Below, one piece after another: positions 8,029-16,098 of a DNA stretch of 64,000 nt. A program made the position numbers and the translations under genes. Location: positions 41,026 to 105,025 of the forward strand of contig DCHR01000008.1 in the NCBI GenBank assembly GCA_002315375.1, in the 5' to 3' direction. The stretch is from Treponema sp. UBA1747 (GTDB taxonomy: Bacteria; Spirochaetota; Spirochaetia; Treponematales; Treponemataceae). Every line of letters begins with the position of its first letter. The first letter of the stretch is position 1. The notes beneath the pieces were generated by a model. The model saw nothing but the letters and a program-made list of their open reading frames with translations, was not told the DNA's origin and did not search any database.

Positions 8029-8796
8029 ATGACACTACAGGATTTTTTTGCAGACGCCAGATCTCACAACACAAAAATCGGACTTGCCTTTTCTGGTGGC
8101 GTGGATTCTTCATATCTTCTATATGAAGGAATCAAATCTGGTGCTGATATTACAGCCTTCTATGTAAAAAGCCAGTTCCAGCCTCAGTTTGAATTTGACG
8201 ATGCACAGCGTCTGGCAAAAGAACTTGGTGCAAAAATGAAGATCATAAACCTTTCAGTTTTTGAAAACCCTGATGCAATCCGCAACGACAGCCAGAGATG
8301 CTATTACTGCAAACAGACAATTTTTACCCGAATCCTTGAAGAAGCAAAAAAAGAAGGCTGCTCTGTTCTTCTGGAAGGAACCAACGCCTCCGATGATGTT
8401 TCAGACCGGCCGGGCTACAAAGCCCTTCAGGAGCTTAAGGTCCTTTCTCCCTTAAGGAATGCGGGCCTTACAAAAGATCAGATACGAAGCCTTTCAAAAG
8501 AAGCAGGACTCTTTACCTGGAACAAACCCTCTTACGCCTGTCTTGCAACCCGCATTCCAACAGGAACTGCCATCACAAAAGAAGATCTTGAAATTACAGA
8601 AAAAGGCGAAGCTCATTTAATGGAAATGGGTTACTCAGATTTCCGCATCAGACTGGCGGGAAAATCTGCAAGAATTCAGGTAACTGAAAACCAGATGGAA
8701 AAAGTCATAAAAGAAAAAAACATTCTTATAGAAAAACTAAAGCCTCTGTATAAAACTATTACTCTGGATCTGGAGCCAAGGAAATCAAATGACTGA
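8029..8796 (+). CDS. larE: LarE: sulfur transferase for the nickel-pincer nucleotide cofactor
   Basis: LarE thiolates the two carboxylates of the pyridinium dicarboxylate nucleotide made by LarB. The protein has the N-type ATP pyrophosphatase PP-loop AFSGGVDSSYLL near the N-terminus and the family run LLEGTNASDDVSDRPGYKAL. It carries three candidate active-site cysteines: C91 and C94 (RCYYCK) and C171 (YACLATR). Single-Cys LarE enzymes sacrifice their Cys sulfur, while three-Cys versions are reported to hold a [4Fe-4S] cluster and be catalytic, so this one is predicted to be the cluster type. The start at 8029 (255 residues) fits the family; an in-frame ATG at 7981 lies inside the leader hairpin. 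It overlaps larB by 8 bp. Confidence 0.9.
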   Translation: MTLQDFFADARSHNTKIGLAFSGGVDSSYLLYEGIKSGADITAFYVKSQFQPQFEFDDAQRLAKELGAKMKIINLSVFENPDAIRNDSQRCYYCKQTIFTRILEEAKKEGCSVLLEGTNASDDVSDRPGYKALQELKVLSPLRNAGLTKDQIRSLSKEAGLFTWNKPSYACLATRIPTGTAITKEDLEITEKGEAHLMEMGYSDFRIRLAGKSARIQVTENQMEKVIKEKNILIEKLKPLYKTITLDLEPRKSND

Positions 8797-9535
8797 TATA
8801 AAAGACATTCTTTCTAAAGTACAAAGCGGTGAAATCTCTGTAGATGAAGCTCTTCTTTCCATTAAGAAGCAGCCATTCGAAGATCTGGACTATGCAAAAA
8901 TCGACCTCCACAGAAGCATCCGTCAGGGGGTGGCCGAAGTTATTTACGGTGCAGGGAAAACAGCAGAACAGATTATCGGGATTTGCCGTGCCATGAAAAA
9001 AAACGGACAGGACACAATTCTCATTACCAGAATCGATTCTATAAAGGCCGGGGAAATTTCAAAAGCCGCTGATCTGGATTTCAAATATTACGAAATGCCA
9101 AAAATCGGAATTGTGGGACCCATGCCCGGAATTAAAGGCAAAGGAAAAATAGTCGTGGCCACAGGCGGAACCAGCGACATGCCTGTTGCTGAAGAAGCCG
9201 CCATAACCTGCGAAGTTTTTGGAAACGAAGTAACAAGGCTTTACGATGTTGGTGTTGCAGGACTTCACCGCCTTCTTTCTCATCTGGATGAATTAATGAG
9301 TGCCAGAGTCATCATCTGCATTGCAGGAATGGAAGGCGCACTTGCAAGCGTTGTAGGCGGACTTGTAGACTGCCCTGTCGTCGCTGTTCCGACCAGCGTA
9401 GGTTACGGCGCAAATTTTGAAGGACTGTCTGCCCTTCTTTCCATGCTGAACTCCTGCGCCAGCGGAGTTTCTGTTGTGAATATTGATAACGGATTCGGTG
9501 CCGGTTTTCTGGCAAGCAGAATCAACAGGATGTAA
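8789..9535 (+). CDS. larB: LarB: pyridinium-3,5-biscarboxylic acid mononucleotide synthase
   Basis: LarB carboxylates nicotinic acid adenine dinucleotide and cleaves it to give the first nickel-pincer cofactor intermediate. The 248-residue protein shows the LarB N-terminal region (DLDYAKIDLHRSIRQGVAEVIYGAGKT) and a C-terminal PurE-like domain with VVATGGTSDMPVAEEA, DVGVAGLHRLL, CIAGMEGALASVVGGLV and VPTSVGYGANFEGLSALL. An AAGGA ribosome-binding site lies within the end of larE, with which it overlaps, so translation is coupled. It lies 2 bp before larC. Confidence 0.93.
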   Translation: MTDIKDILSKVQSGEISVDEALLSIKKQPFEDLDYAKIDLHRSIRQGVAEVIYGAGKTAEQIIGICRAMKKNGQDTILITRIDSIKAGEISKAADLDFKYYEMPKIGIVGPMPGIKGKGKIVVATGGTSDMPVAEEAAITCEVFGNEVTRLYDVGVAGLHRLLSHLDELMSARVIICIAGMEGALASVVGGLVDCPVVAVPTSVGYGANFEGLSALLSMLNSCASGVSVVNIDNGFGAGFLASRINRM

Positions 9536-9537
9536 AT

Positions 9538-10788
9538 ATGAAAACATTGTACATAGACTGTTCCATGGGAGCAGCCGGAGACATGCTTACTGCTGCTCTT
9601 CTGGAACTCCTTGAAAAAGAAGAAAGAGAAGCTTTCGTTACCCGATTGAATTCTATCGGTCTTCACGGCATTGAATACAGACTGGAACCTTCCGAAAAAT
9701 GCGGAATTACAGGAAGCCACATGACTGTCCTGGTTCACGGCCAGGAAGAAGATGAAGATCTACATGACCACCATCACCACAACGAGGAACCCCACCACGA
9801 GCATGGGGAACCTCACGAACACGAACATTCACATGAAGGTCATCACCACGAACACAGTTCCATGGAAGGCATCCGCCACATTGTCTGCGACCACCTGAAT
9901 ATCAGCGAGTCAGTAAAAAAATCTGTGATGGATGTTTACGGCATTATTGCCCGGGCAGAAAGTCAGGTTCACGGAAAACCCGTAACTGACATTCATTTCC
10001 ACGAAGTCGGTTCCATGGATGCAATTGCAGATGTGACAGCAATGTGTCTTCTTATGGAAACTCTGGGTGTTGAAAAAGTTCTGGCCAGTCCCGTTCACGT
10101 GGGAAGCGGAACCGTAAAATGCGCCCACGGAATTCTTCCGGTTCCCGCTCCTGCTACTGCAAACATTCTTCAAGACGTTCCGGTTTACTCAGGAGACATT
10201 CGTGGCGAACTCTGTACACCAACAGGTGCTGCACTCTTAAAATATTTTGTCAGCGATTTCTGCCCTATGCCTTTAATGAAGGTTTCCCGCATCGGATACG
10301 GCATGGGGAAAAAAGATTTTGAAAGAGCAAACTGCGTTCGGGTAATGCTTGGTTCCACTCCGGACAAAAAAGACGATGTTTTGGAACTCAGTTTCAACCT
10401 TGATGACATGACAGCAGAAAAAATCGGCTTCGCTATGGAAAGACTTTTCGAAGCAGGCGCCCTTGATGTTTACACGGTCCCAATCGGAATGAAGAAAAAC
10501 CGTCCGGGAACTTTGATGCGTCTTTTATGCAAGGAAGCCGACAAAGAAAAAATAGTTCAGGAGATCTTCCATCACACCACAACAAACGGAATCCGCCAGG
10601 CACGGCTGGAACGTTACGTTCTGAACAGAAAAATGGAAACCATTGAAACTGAATGGGGCCCTGTCCGCAACAAAATTGTTAGTGGTTACGGAACCGAAAG
10701 AAGCAAACTGGAATACGAAGACCTGGCCCGCATAGCACGGGAAACAGGCATGAGTATTTTAGAAATAGAAAACAAAATAAAGAGGTAA
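9538..10788 (+). CDS. larC: LarC: nickel insertion protein for the pincer cofactor
   Basis: LarC is a CTP-dependent cyclometallase that inserts Ni into the LarE product. This 416-residue protein has the LarC start DCSMGAAGDMLTAALLELL, a His-rich nickel-binding stretch (roughly residues 75-110), FHEVGSMDAIADV, LCTPTGAALLKYF and the C-terminal domain LSFNLDDMTAEKIGFAME. In Lactiplantibacillus plantarum a programmed frameshift joins LarC1 and LarC2; here both halves are in one uninterrupted frame. The start has an AGGA site 7 nt upstream and follows larB by 2 bp. The His-rich loop and the adjacent nickel transporter support nickel as the metal. Confidence 0.93.
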   Translation: MKTLYIDCSMGAAGDMLTAALLELLEKEEREAFVTRLNSIGLHGIEYRLEPSEKCGITGSHMTVLVHGQEEDEDLHDHHHHNEEPHHEHGEPHEHEHSHEGHHHEHSSMEGIRHIVCDHLNISESVKKSVMDVYGIIARAESQVHGKPVTDIHFHEVGSMDAIADVTAMCLLMETLGVEKVLASPVHVGSGTVKCAHGILPVPAPATANILQDVPVYSGDIRGELCTPTGAALLKYFVSDFCPMPLMKVSRIGYGMGKKDFERANCVRVMLGSTPDKKDDVLELSFNLDDMTAEKIGFAMERLFEAGALDVYTVPIGMKKNRPGTLMRLLCKEADKEKIVQEIFHHTTTNGIRQARLERYVLNRKMETIETEWGPVRNKIVSGYGTERSKLEYEDLARIARETGMSILEIENKIKR

Positions 10789-10793
10789 AACTG

Positions 10794-11822
10794 ATGCACA
10801 TGGCAGATGCTCTTCTGGCCCCTGCAGTAGCAGGCGTAATGTATGGCGCCTCAACTGTTACAGCCGGAGTCTCAGTTCTAAAAATCAAAAAAGAAAATGA
10901 TTCCCACAAAATCCCGATGATGGCGGTCTGCGCCGCTCTGGTTTTTGCAGGACAAATGATCAACTACACGATTCCGGGAACCGGGAGTTCCGGTCACCTG
11001 TGCGGAGGTTTTCTTCTGTCTGCAATCCTCGGACCTTTTGCAGGCTTTATTTCCATGATGATTATTCTGGCAATCCAGGGAATCTTTTTTGCTGACGGCG
11101 GCCTTATGGCCCTGGGAGCAAACTGCTGGAACATGGCCTTCTACGGATGTTTCCTTGGATATTTCGCATTCTGGCGTCCGCTCATGAAAAATCCGGGAAA
11201 AGTAAAAATAATACTTGCTTCAATTCTTGGATGTATAATCACACTACAGTTCGGAGCCTTTTCTGTTGTTCTTGAAACAAGTATTTCAGGTATTACTGAA
11301 ATTCCTTTCAAAACTTTCGTTGCACTGATGCAGCCGATTCACCTGGCCATCGGTCTTGTTGAAGGACTCATTACTTCTGCTGTTCTTGTGTTCATTTATG
11401 AAGCAAGACCTGAAGCACTTTCCCTTCCGCAGAACATGGAACCACGGGAAGGAAAGCTTTCTCTTCGCGCAACAATTATTGTTCTGGCTGCAACAGCACT
11501 CGTTACAGCAGGCGGATTCAGCCTTCTGGCCAGCTCTCATCCCGACGGACTTGAATGGTCCCTTTTCGGAAACGCAGAAGAAGGCTATGCAGAAAATCTT
11601 TCTCTTGATGAAGAAAATTTTGGATACCAGTCTGATGTTGCTGACAAAGCCTCTTTAATTCAGGAACACACTTCTTTCCTTCCTGACTACAATTTTCCTG
11701 AAAGCGAAACCCCGGCAGGTACTTCCTTTGCAGGCATCGCAGGTTCTATTATTGTTGCTGTTTTTGCAGTTGCAGTCTCTTTCCTTATTAAAGCTTTCCG
11801 TAAAAAGGAAAAAGCAGTCTGA
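10794..11822 (+). CDS. CbiM/NikM-type ECF transporter substrate-binding subunit with fused PDGLE (NikN-like) domain
   Basis: This 342-residue membrane protein starts with the CbiM/NikM signature MHMADALLAP, where the N-terminal Met-His chelates Ni or Co, and has the glycine-rich GTGSSGHLCGGFLLSAILGPFAGF helices. Its C-terminal third carries a PDGLE motif (SSHPDGLEWSLFG) and a last membrane helix. These resemble the separate CbiN/NikN subunit, which is therefore fused here. The gene lies 5 bp after larC and overlaps the next gene by 1 bp. Its position in the lar operon makes nickel the likely substrate; cobalt cannot be excluded by sequence. Confidence 0.88.
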   Translation: MHMADALLAPAVAGVMYGASTVTAGVSVLKIKKENDSHKIPMMAVCAALVFAGQMINYTIPGTGSSGHLCGGFLLSAILGPFAGFISMMIILAIQGIFFADGGLMALGANCWNMAFYGCFLGYFAFWRPLMKNPGKVKIILASILGCIITLQFGAFSVVLETSISGITEIPFKTFVALMQPIHLAIGLVEGLITSAVLVFIYEARPEALSLPQNMEPREGKLSLRATIIVLAATALVTAGGFSLLASSHPDGLEWSLFGNAEEGYAENLSLDEENFGYQSDVADKASLIQEHTSFLPDYNFPESETPAGTSFAGIAGSIIVAVFAVAVSFLIKAFRKKEKAV

Positions 11823-12583
11823 TGAAAAATCTGAGTCCTCTTGCAAAACTAGCAGTAACACTTGTTTTTATTATTACTTCAGTCTCGTTTTCTAAATATG
11901 ACATTACAGGACTCATTCCATTATTTTTATATCCTGTCATTTTATTTCAGATGACAGGCCTTACTTTCAAAAAATTTTTCAGGGCAACCAGATTTGTCAT
12001 GCCCCTGATACTTTTGACAGGCATTCTGAATCCTTTTCTGGATAAAACCCCTTTTAATGTTGCAGGAATTTTTACCATCCGTGCCGGTATCATCTCATTA
12101 ATCACTCTAATACTAAAAGGATTTCTCTGCTTAAGCGCTTCATACCTTTTTGCAGAAACAACAAATGCTGATGAAATGTGTGCCACCTTGCGGCGCATTC
12201 ATATTCCCAAAACAATCGTTACTGTTTTCCTTCTTACCTGGCGTTATATTTTCGTGATGAAAGAAGAAGTTTCCATTATGCTTGATGCATATCATCTGCG
12301 GGCTCCGGAACAAAAAGGAATTCATTATTCTGTATGGGGCTCTTTTCTGGGACAGCTTTTTTTGCGCAGTTTTGACAGAGCCGATGAACTTTACCAGGCA
12401 ATGATTTTGCGCGGATACAACGGGAATTATTTCTATGCCTGCTGTCGTGGAAAGCATTCTAAAATGAAAAGCTGGGCATTCTTTCTTATTCTGACTACCG
12501 TCATTCTAACTTTCAGATTTTGTAACGTAACAGAACTGATCGGAAACATTTTCACATTTTCTGCCGGAGGATTTCTCAAATGA
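11822..12583 (+). CDS. CbiQ/NikQ-type ECF transporter T component
   Basis: This 253-residue integral membrane protein is the energy-coupling T subunit that links the substrate subunit to the ATPase. It has several hydrophobic helices in the N-terminal half and the CbiQ coupling motifs in the cytoplasmic loop: LLDAYHLRAP (an Ala-Arg motif) and QAMILRGYNGN. The start overlaps the stop of the CbiM-like gene (TGATG), and its own stop overlaps the ATPase start (ATGA). The order M-Q-O is the usual one for nickel/cobalt ECF importers. Confidence 0.88.
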   Translation: MKNLSPLAKLAVTLVFIITSVSFSKYDITGLIPLFLYPVILFQMTGLTFKKFFRATRFVMPLILLTGILNPFLDKTPFNVAGIFTIRAGIISLITLILKGFLCLSASYLFAETTNADEMCATLRRIHIPKTIVTVFLLTWRYIFVMKEEVSIMLDAYHLRAPEQKGIHYSVWGSFLGQLFLRSFDRADELYQAMILRGYNGNYFYACCRGKHSKMKSWAFFLILTTVILTFRFCNVTELIGNIFTFSAGGFLK

Positions 12584-13293
12584 TAAAATTTGAAAACCTT
12601 TCTTTTGCTTATGACAAAACATTTCCAGTTCTGGAAAACATTTCTCTTTCAATCGAGAAAGGAGAAACTATCGGATTAATCGGAGCAAACGGAGCCGGGA
12701 AATCTACCCTGATGAAATGCCTCCTGGGCCTGCTTTCCTTTGAAGGAAAAATTACTGTTGACGGCCTGGAAGTGTGTGAACAGAATCTTAAAAGCATCAG
12801 GCAAAAGCTGGGATTTGTTTTTCAGAATTCGGACAACCAGATGTTCATGCCAACTGTTATTGAAGACATTACTTTCGGTCTGGTAAACTACGGAATTCAT
12901 AAACATGAGGCCGAAGAAAAAGCCGATCTTATTCTGGAAAAACTGAATATAAAGGATATGAAGAACCGCCACAACCATAAACTTTCAGGCGGAGAAAAAA
13001 GAATGGCGGCAATTGCAACAGTGCTGGCCATGGAACCTGAAGTCCTCCTTCTGGATGAACCTACGTCCACACTGGATCCTTACAATCGCCGCCTTATTAT
13101 CAACACGGTAAATTCCCTGCCCCAGACAAAGATTATTACCTCTCACGATCTGGACATGATTCTGGATACCTGTTCCCGTGTTGTTCTTCTTTCCGGCGGC
13201 AGGATTATTGCTGACGGACCGGCAGAAGAAATCTTAAAAAACAAAGAACTTCTTGAAGCCCATAAAATGGAACTGCCCTTCAGGTATCAGTAA
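12580..13293 (+). CDS. CbiO/NikO-type ECF transporter ATP-binding protein
   Basis: This 237-residue ABC ATPase drives the nickel/cobalt importer. It shows Walker A GANGAGKST, Q-loop FVFQNSDNQMF, signature LSGGEKRM, Walker B VLLLDEPT, D-loop TLDP and H-loop ITSHD. It starts 4 bp inside the end of the CbiQ-like gene. It is the last gene of the lar-nickel operon. The convergent MATE gene ends 29 bp downstream, with only a T-rich stretch between, so the two transcripts may share a termination zone. Confidence 0.92.
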   Translation: MIKFENLSFAYDKTFPVLENISLSIEKGETIGLIGANGAGKSTLMKCLLGLLSFEGKITVDGLEVCEQNLKSIRQKLGFVFQNSDNQMFMPTVIEDITFGLVNYGIHKHEAEEKADLILEKLNIKDMKNRHNHKLSGGEKRMAAIATVLAMEPEVLLLDEPTSTLDPYNRRLIINTVNSLPQTKIITSHDLDMILDTCSRVVLLSGGRIIADGPAEEILKNKELLEAHKMELPFRYQ

Positions 13294-13321
13294 GGGCAAT
13301 TTCAATTCTGTTTTCTTTCTT

Positions 13322-14671
13322 TTAATTTTCTCCCGCAGCAGAAACTTCTGTTACGGGAAATTTAATCCTGAGAAATCTGATGGAATTTATAACTGCTCTG
13401 AAAGCTTCATCGTAAATGACTGCAATAAACACGCCAAGAATACCCCATTTGAAAACAAATACAAACAAAGCGGCCAGTGCAATTACTTCAACAGTTCCGA
13501 AAATTTGAGTAAGCAGCATCCATCTGGTATCACCAAATCCGCGGATTCCGTTACCGATAATAATGTTTCCTGCTTTCCCAAACTGGTTGCCGGCTGCCAT
13601 AATAATAAAGAGAACTGACATTTCAATAATTGCCTTGTCTGTTGTAAAAAGGCTTAAGGTAAGACGAGGGAAAATGGCAATGAATACAAAAACTACAGCT
13701 GCAGTTCCGCAGGCCCAGGTCATGGCTGTCTTTACAATAGAACGATAAAGCTTTCTGTCCCTGGCTCCTGTTGCTTCCCCGGTAAGGGTAAGTGTTCCTG
13801 CACCCAGAGCCCCGATAATAACTACAACAATCATTTCTACAGAGAAAGCAATTGAATAGATGCCGGCTGCCTGTTCATCAATGGAATTGAGAATTCGGAT
13901 GACACAAAGGTTTCCTACATTCCAGAGCAAATCTTCCAGGGCAGAATTTACTCCAAGCTTGATTGAGCGAATATAAGGAACCACCTTTGCCTGAAGAATT
14001 GTTTTTAAATCCGGACTTGTAAAGAACTTTTTGCGTTTTGCAATTGTTACGTAAAAAAGGTAAACAGCACCAACAAATTCTGCAATTGTTGTTCCAAGAG
14101 CAGCCCCTTTAATTTCCATACGAGGGAAACCGAATTTTCCGAAAATCAGAACATAATCCAGGAAAATATTTACCAGGGATCTGATAAGTCCGTAAGCTAC
14201 CAGAGGCTTTGTGTAGTTGGAAGTCTGGAACACAACAGAATATGACGCACCAAGTCCCAGAATCAAAAATACTGGTGCGTAGATTCTTGTGTAAGATACA
14301 CAGAGATCCATTACAGTTTCTGAAACACCCATGATTCGGAACATTAAGGGACTTCCGAAAGTCCAGAAGAAAAACAGAACAACGGGAATAACATTATGAA
14401 ACTTAATCATGGAAGCAGCATATTCCTTTGCTTTCTTCAGGTCGCCGGCTCCTACCGACTGACTGATAAGAATTGAAGCGCCCATTGAAAGTGCAAAAAC
14501 AAATGACATTGTAGTCCAGAGAGGCGCCATTACATTGGCAACGGCACTCATATACAGAATGTCCATGCGTCCCAAAAAGATTCTGTCTATAAGCATCTGA
14601 ATCTGTGAAATCAGATTGCTGAGCATAATAGGAATAAAAATTCTTAAAAGTTTTTTCTTGTATTCAACCAT
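13322..14671 (-). CDS. MATE family efflux transporter
   Basis: This 449-residue polytopic membrane protein has the usual MATE length and about 12 predicted helices in two homologous halves. Typical runs are FIPIMLSNLISQIQMLIDRIFLG in helix 1, ALSMGASILISQSVGAGD in helix 2 and GNQFGKAGNIIIGNGIRGFGDT near the second-half equivalent. MATE proteins export drugs and other cations using a Na+ or H+ gradient. An AGGAGAG site precedes the ATG. The gene starts 19 bp after a TetR-type regulator gene and is probably co-transcribed with it, so export is likely controlled by that repressor. Confidence 0.9.
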   Translation of the reverse strand: MVEYKKKLLRIFIPIMLSNLISQIQMLIDRIFLGRMDILYMSAVANVMAPLWTTMSFVFALSMGASILISQSVGAGDLKKAKEYAASMIKFHNVIPVVLFFFWTFGSPLMFRIMGVSETVMDLCVSYTRIYAPVFLILGLGASYSVVFQTSNYTKPLVAYGLIRSLVNIFLDYVLIFGKFGFPRMEIKGAALGTTIAEFVGAVYLFYVTIAKRKKFFTSPDLKTILQAKVVPYIRSIKLGVNSALEDLLWNVGNLCVIRILNSIDEQAAGIYSIAFSVEMIVVVIIGALGAGTLTLTGEATGARDRKLYRSIVKTAMTWACGTAAVVFVFIAIFPRLTLSLFTTDKAIIEMSVLFIIMAAGNQFGKAGNIIIGNGIRGFGDTRWMLLTQIFGTVEVIALAALFVFVFKWGILGVFIAVIYDEAFRAVINSIRFLRIKFPVTEVSAAGEN

Positions 14672-14690
14672 TTTTCTCTCCTAAAGGTTA

Positions 14691-15257
14691 TTACTTAAGC
14701 TGATTAATAAAAGCAGTACACGAAAAATCCAGCATACTGCTGATTTCTTCCGCTGTAAAAGAAACCTGCTTTGTTGCACACAAAGTTGCAATTCCGTTTA
14801 CGTAAAGCCACATGTGTTTATAAAACTCTTCTGCTTTCTTTTTTTTCAGACCGTATATTTTATGAAGCATATCAAGAGTATCTTCATAACAGTCATCCAT
14901 AGACTTCATGTACGATATAAAGTCTGAAGCGGTCTCCTGCGATTTCAGAAATACATAATTAAAAAGTTCTGTTTCCTCTATAGCAAAACAGATGTAAACA
15001 TTTCCTGTTGTCTTGAAAATATTTTCCGCCTGCAGTTCCGGACGGGCAAAAAAAGAATGATATACTTCCAGGGATTTATTAAAACATTCTTTTTTCAGAT
15101 CTTCCATGTTTTCAAAAGCAGTAAAAATTGGACGGACTGAAGTTTCCAGCGCAGCAGCAAGTTCCCTGGCTGTAAGCTTTTCGATTCCCTGAGTCCGGAT
15201 AATATCCATTGCTTTGGAAGTAATTTCTTCTTTTGAATATTTAGCTTTTGGTGGCAT
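14691..15257 (-). CDS. TetR/AcrR family transcriptional regulator
   Basis: This 188-residue protein has an N-terminal helix-turn-helix (about residues 9-55: EEITSKAMDIIRTQG, LTARELAAALETSVRPIFTAF), followed by an all-alpha ligand-binding domain. The recognition helix region SVRPIFTAF is an atypical form of the usual YYHF motif. The downstream MATE gene and the nested palindrome over its own promoter (15270-15311) suggest local autoregulation and control of export. The start has an AAGGAAAG site 5 nt upstream. The inducer is unknown. Confidence 0.88.
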   Translation of the reverse strand: MPPKAKYSKEEITSKAMDIIRTQGIEKLTARELAAALETSVRPIFTAFENMEDLKKECFNKSLEVYHSFFARPELQAENIFKTTGNVYICFAIEETELFNYVFLKSQETASDFISYMKSMDDCYEDTLDMLHKIYGLKKKKAEEFYKHMWLYVNGIATLCATKQVSFTAEEISSMLDFSCTAFINQLK

Positions 15258-15269
15258 AGTTCTTTCCTT

Positions 15270-15333
15270 TTATTATGCAACAGCTGTTACATAACATATG
15301 TTGCATAATAAAACTATACCGGTCGATTGTCAA
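15270..15333 (-). promoter_or_regulatory. Promoter and palindromic operator of the tetR-MATE operon
   Basis: On the minus strand TTGACA (15328-15333) and TATTAT (15305-15310) are 17 bp apart, a near-consensus promoter. Overlapping its -10 is an inverted repeat with perfect 12-bp arms, TTATTATGCAAC (15270-15281) and GTTGCATAATAA (15300-15311). Inside it is a second palindrome, TGTTACATAACA (15285-15296). This is the expected position and shape for autorepression by the TetR-type protein. Confidence 0.82.
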
Positions 15334-15338
15334 CTGTT

Positions 15339-15851
15339 CTAAAAATCAATCCTGTATATTTCTGCATCAAAAGTTGCACTGCCATCCAGCTTTGTATAGG
15401 TTGTTCTTCGGTTGAAAGAAAGGCCCAGTTTTTCCATAACCCGGCGGCTCTTTGGGTTTTCAAGAGCGTATTCCGCCTCAATGGCTTTTACATCTGCCAC
15501 ACTGCGGGTGTATTCAATAATGACTTTCATAGCCTCGGGAACATAGCCCTTTCCCCAGGTGTCTGCACGCAGGTTGTATCCAAGATTCCAGAGTCCGCCT
15601 TCTTTTCTGTTCAAACCACCCATACCGATAAGCTCACCGGTTTCTTTCAGGACAATACCCAGATCGCAGGAATCCGGATCATCAATATTGCGGGAAGAAA
15701 GCCAGCTTTTTGTTGCTTCCGCGTTTGGATGAAGCGGATAAATCATGTATTTGTTTACAACTGGGTCCCCTGCCCAGGCATAAACTGCCAGATAATCTTC
15801 TGCCACAACGGGTCTGAGGATAAGTCTTTCTGTTTCAAGGATTACATTCAT
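15339..15851 (-). CDS. GNAT family N-acetyltransferase (RimJ/RimL-like)
   Basis: This 170-residue protein shows the GNAT_3 pattern: ETERLILRPVVAEDY at the N-terminus, the DLGIVLKETGELIGMGGL strand pair, the acetyl-CoA loop region RADTWGKGYVPEAMKVIIEY and the family C-terminus IEAEYALENPKSRRVMEKLGL. Such enzymes acetylate amino groups of ribosomal or other proteins, or of small molecules; the target is not visible. There is no ribosome-binding site. TAATAT lies exactly 6 nt before the ATG, so it may be translated from a leaderless mRNA. Its 3' end reaches within 5 bp of the tetR promoter. Confidence 0.85.
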   Translation of the reverse strand: MNVILETERLILRPVVAEDYLAVYAWAGDPVVNKYMIYPLHPNAEATKSWLSSRNIDDPDSCDLGIVLKETGELIGMGGLNRKEGGLWNLGYNLRADTWGKGYVPEAMKVIIEYTRSVADVKAIEAEYALENPKSRRVMEKLGLSFNRRTTYTKLDGSATFDAEIYRIDF

Positions 15852-15881
15852 AAGTTCATATTAGCACATAACGAAGAAATA

Positions 15882-15906
15882 TTGATTAAAGTATACATTT
15901 AATCAA
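15882..15906. repeat. Short inverted repeat TTGATTAAA / TTTAATCAA
   Basis: Perfect 9-bp arms at 15882-15890 and 15898-15906 with a 7-nt centre. The repeat lies upstream of the GNAT gene and next to the GGGGTCTGTCCCC repeats. It could be an operator or the relic of a terminal inverted repeat; no regulator is assigned. Confidence 0.5.
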
Positions 15907-15963
15907 ACGGGGTCTGTCCCCGCTATTTACTCTGTCCCTTTTGTATTAACGGGGTCTGTCCCC
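15907..15963. repeat. Two ACGGGGTCTGTCCCC repeats
   Basis: The 15-nt sequence ACGGGGTCTGTCCCC occurs at 15907-15921 and 15949-15963, each able to fold as GGGG-TCTGT-CCCC. Similar GGGGACAGACCCC elements are scattered in many bacterial genomes and are often linked to REP-associated transposases. No such transposase is encoded in this window. Confidence 0.75.
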
Positions 15964-16029
15964 CTTTGTTTTATTCTGACATTTTTTCAACTATTGTCAA
16001 AATAAAATCTATTCATTATCCTTATTGTA

Positions 16030-16035
16030 TATAAT
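16030..16035 (+). promoter_or_regulatory. Candidate -10 element of fabV
   Basis: A consensus TATAAT lies 63 nt before the fabV start. No convincing -35 hexamer is seen at 16-18 bp. A TGACA / TGTCA inverted pair (about 15978-15999) lies just upstream and might be a regulator site. Confidence 0.5.
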
Positions 16036-16098
16036 CCGAAATATAGAATGTCTGCATTCCCGCTTCCGCGGATGCTGCAGCCGTTACAGGAGATAACA

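Noticed and set aside
9538..10788. Programmed frameshift in larC
   Set aside because: Both halves are in a single open frame with no stop, so no frameshift is needed.
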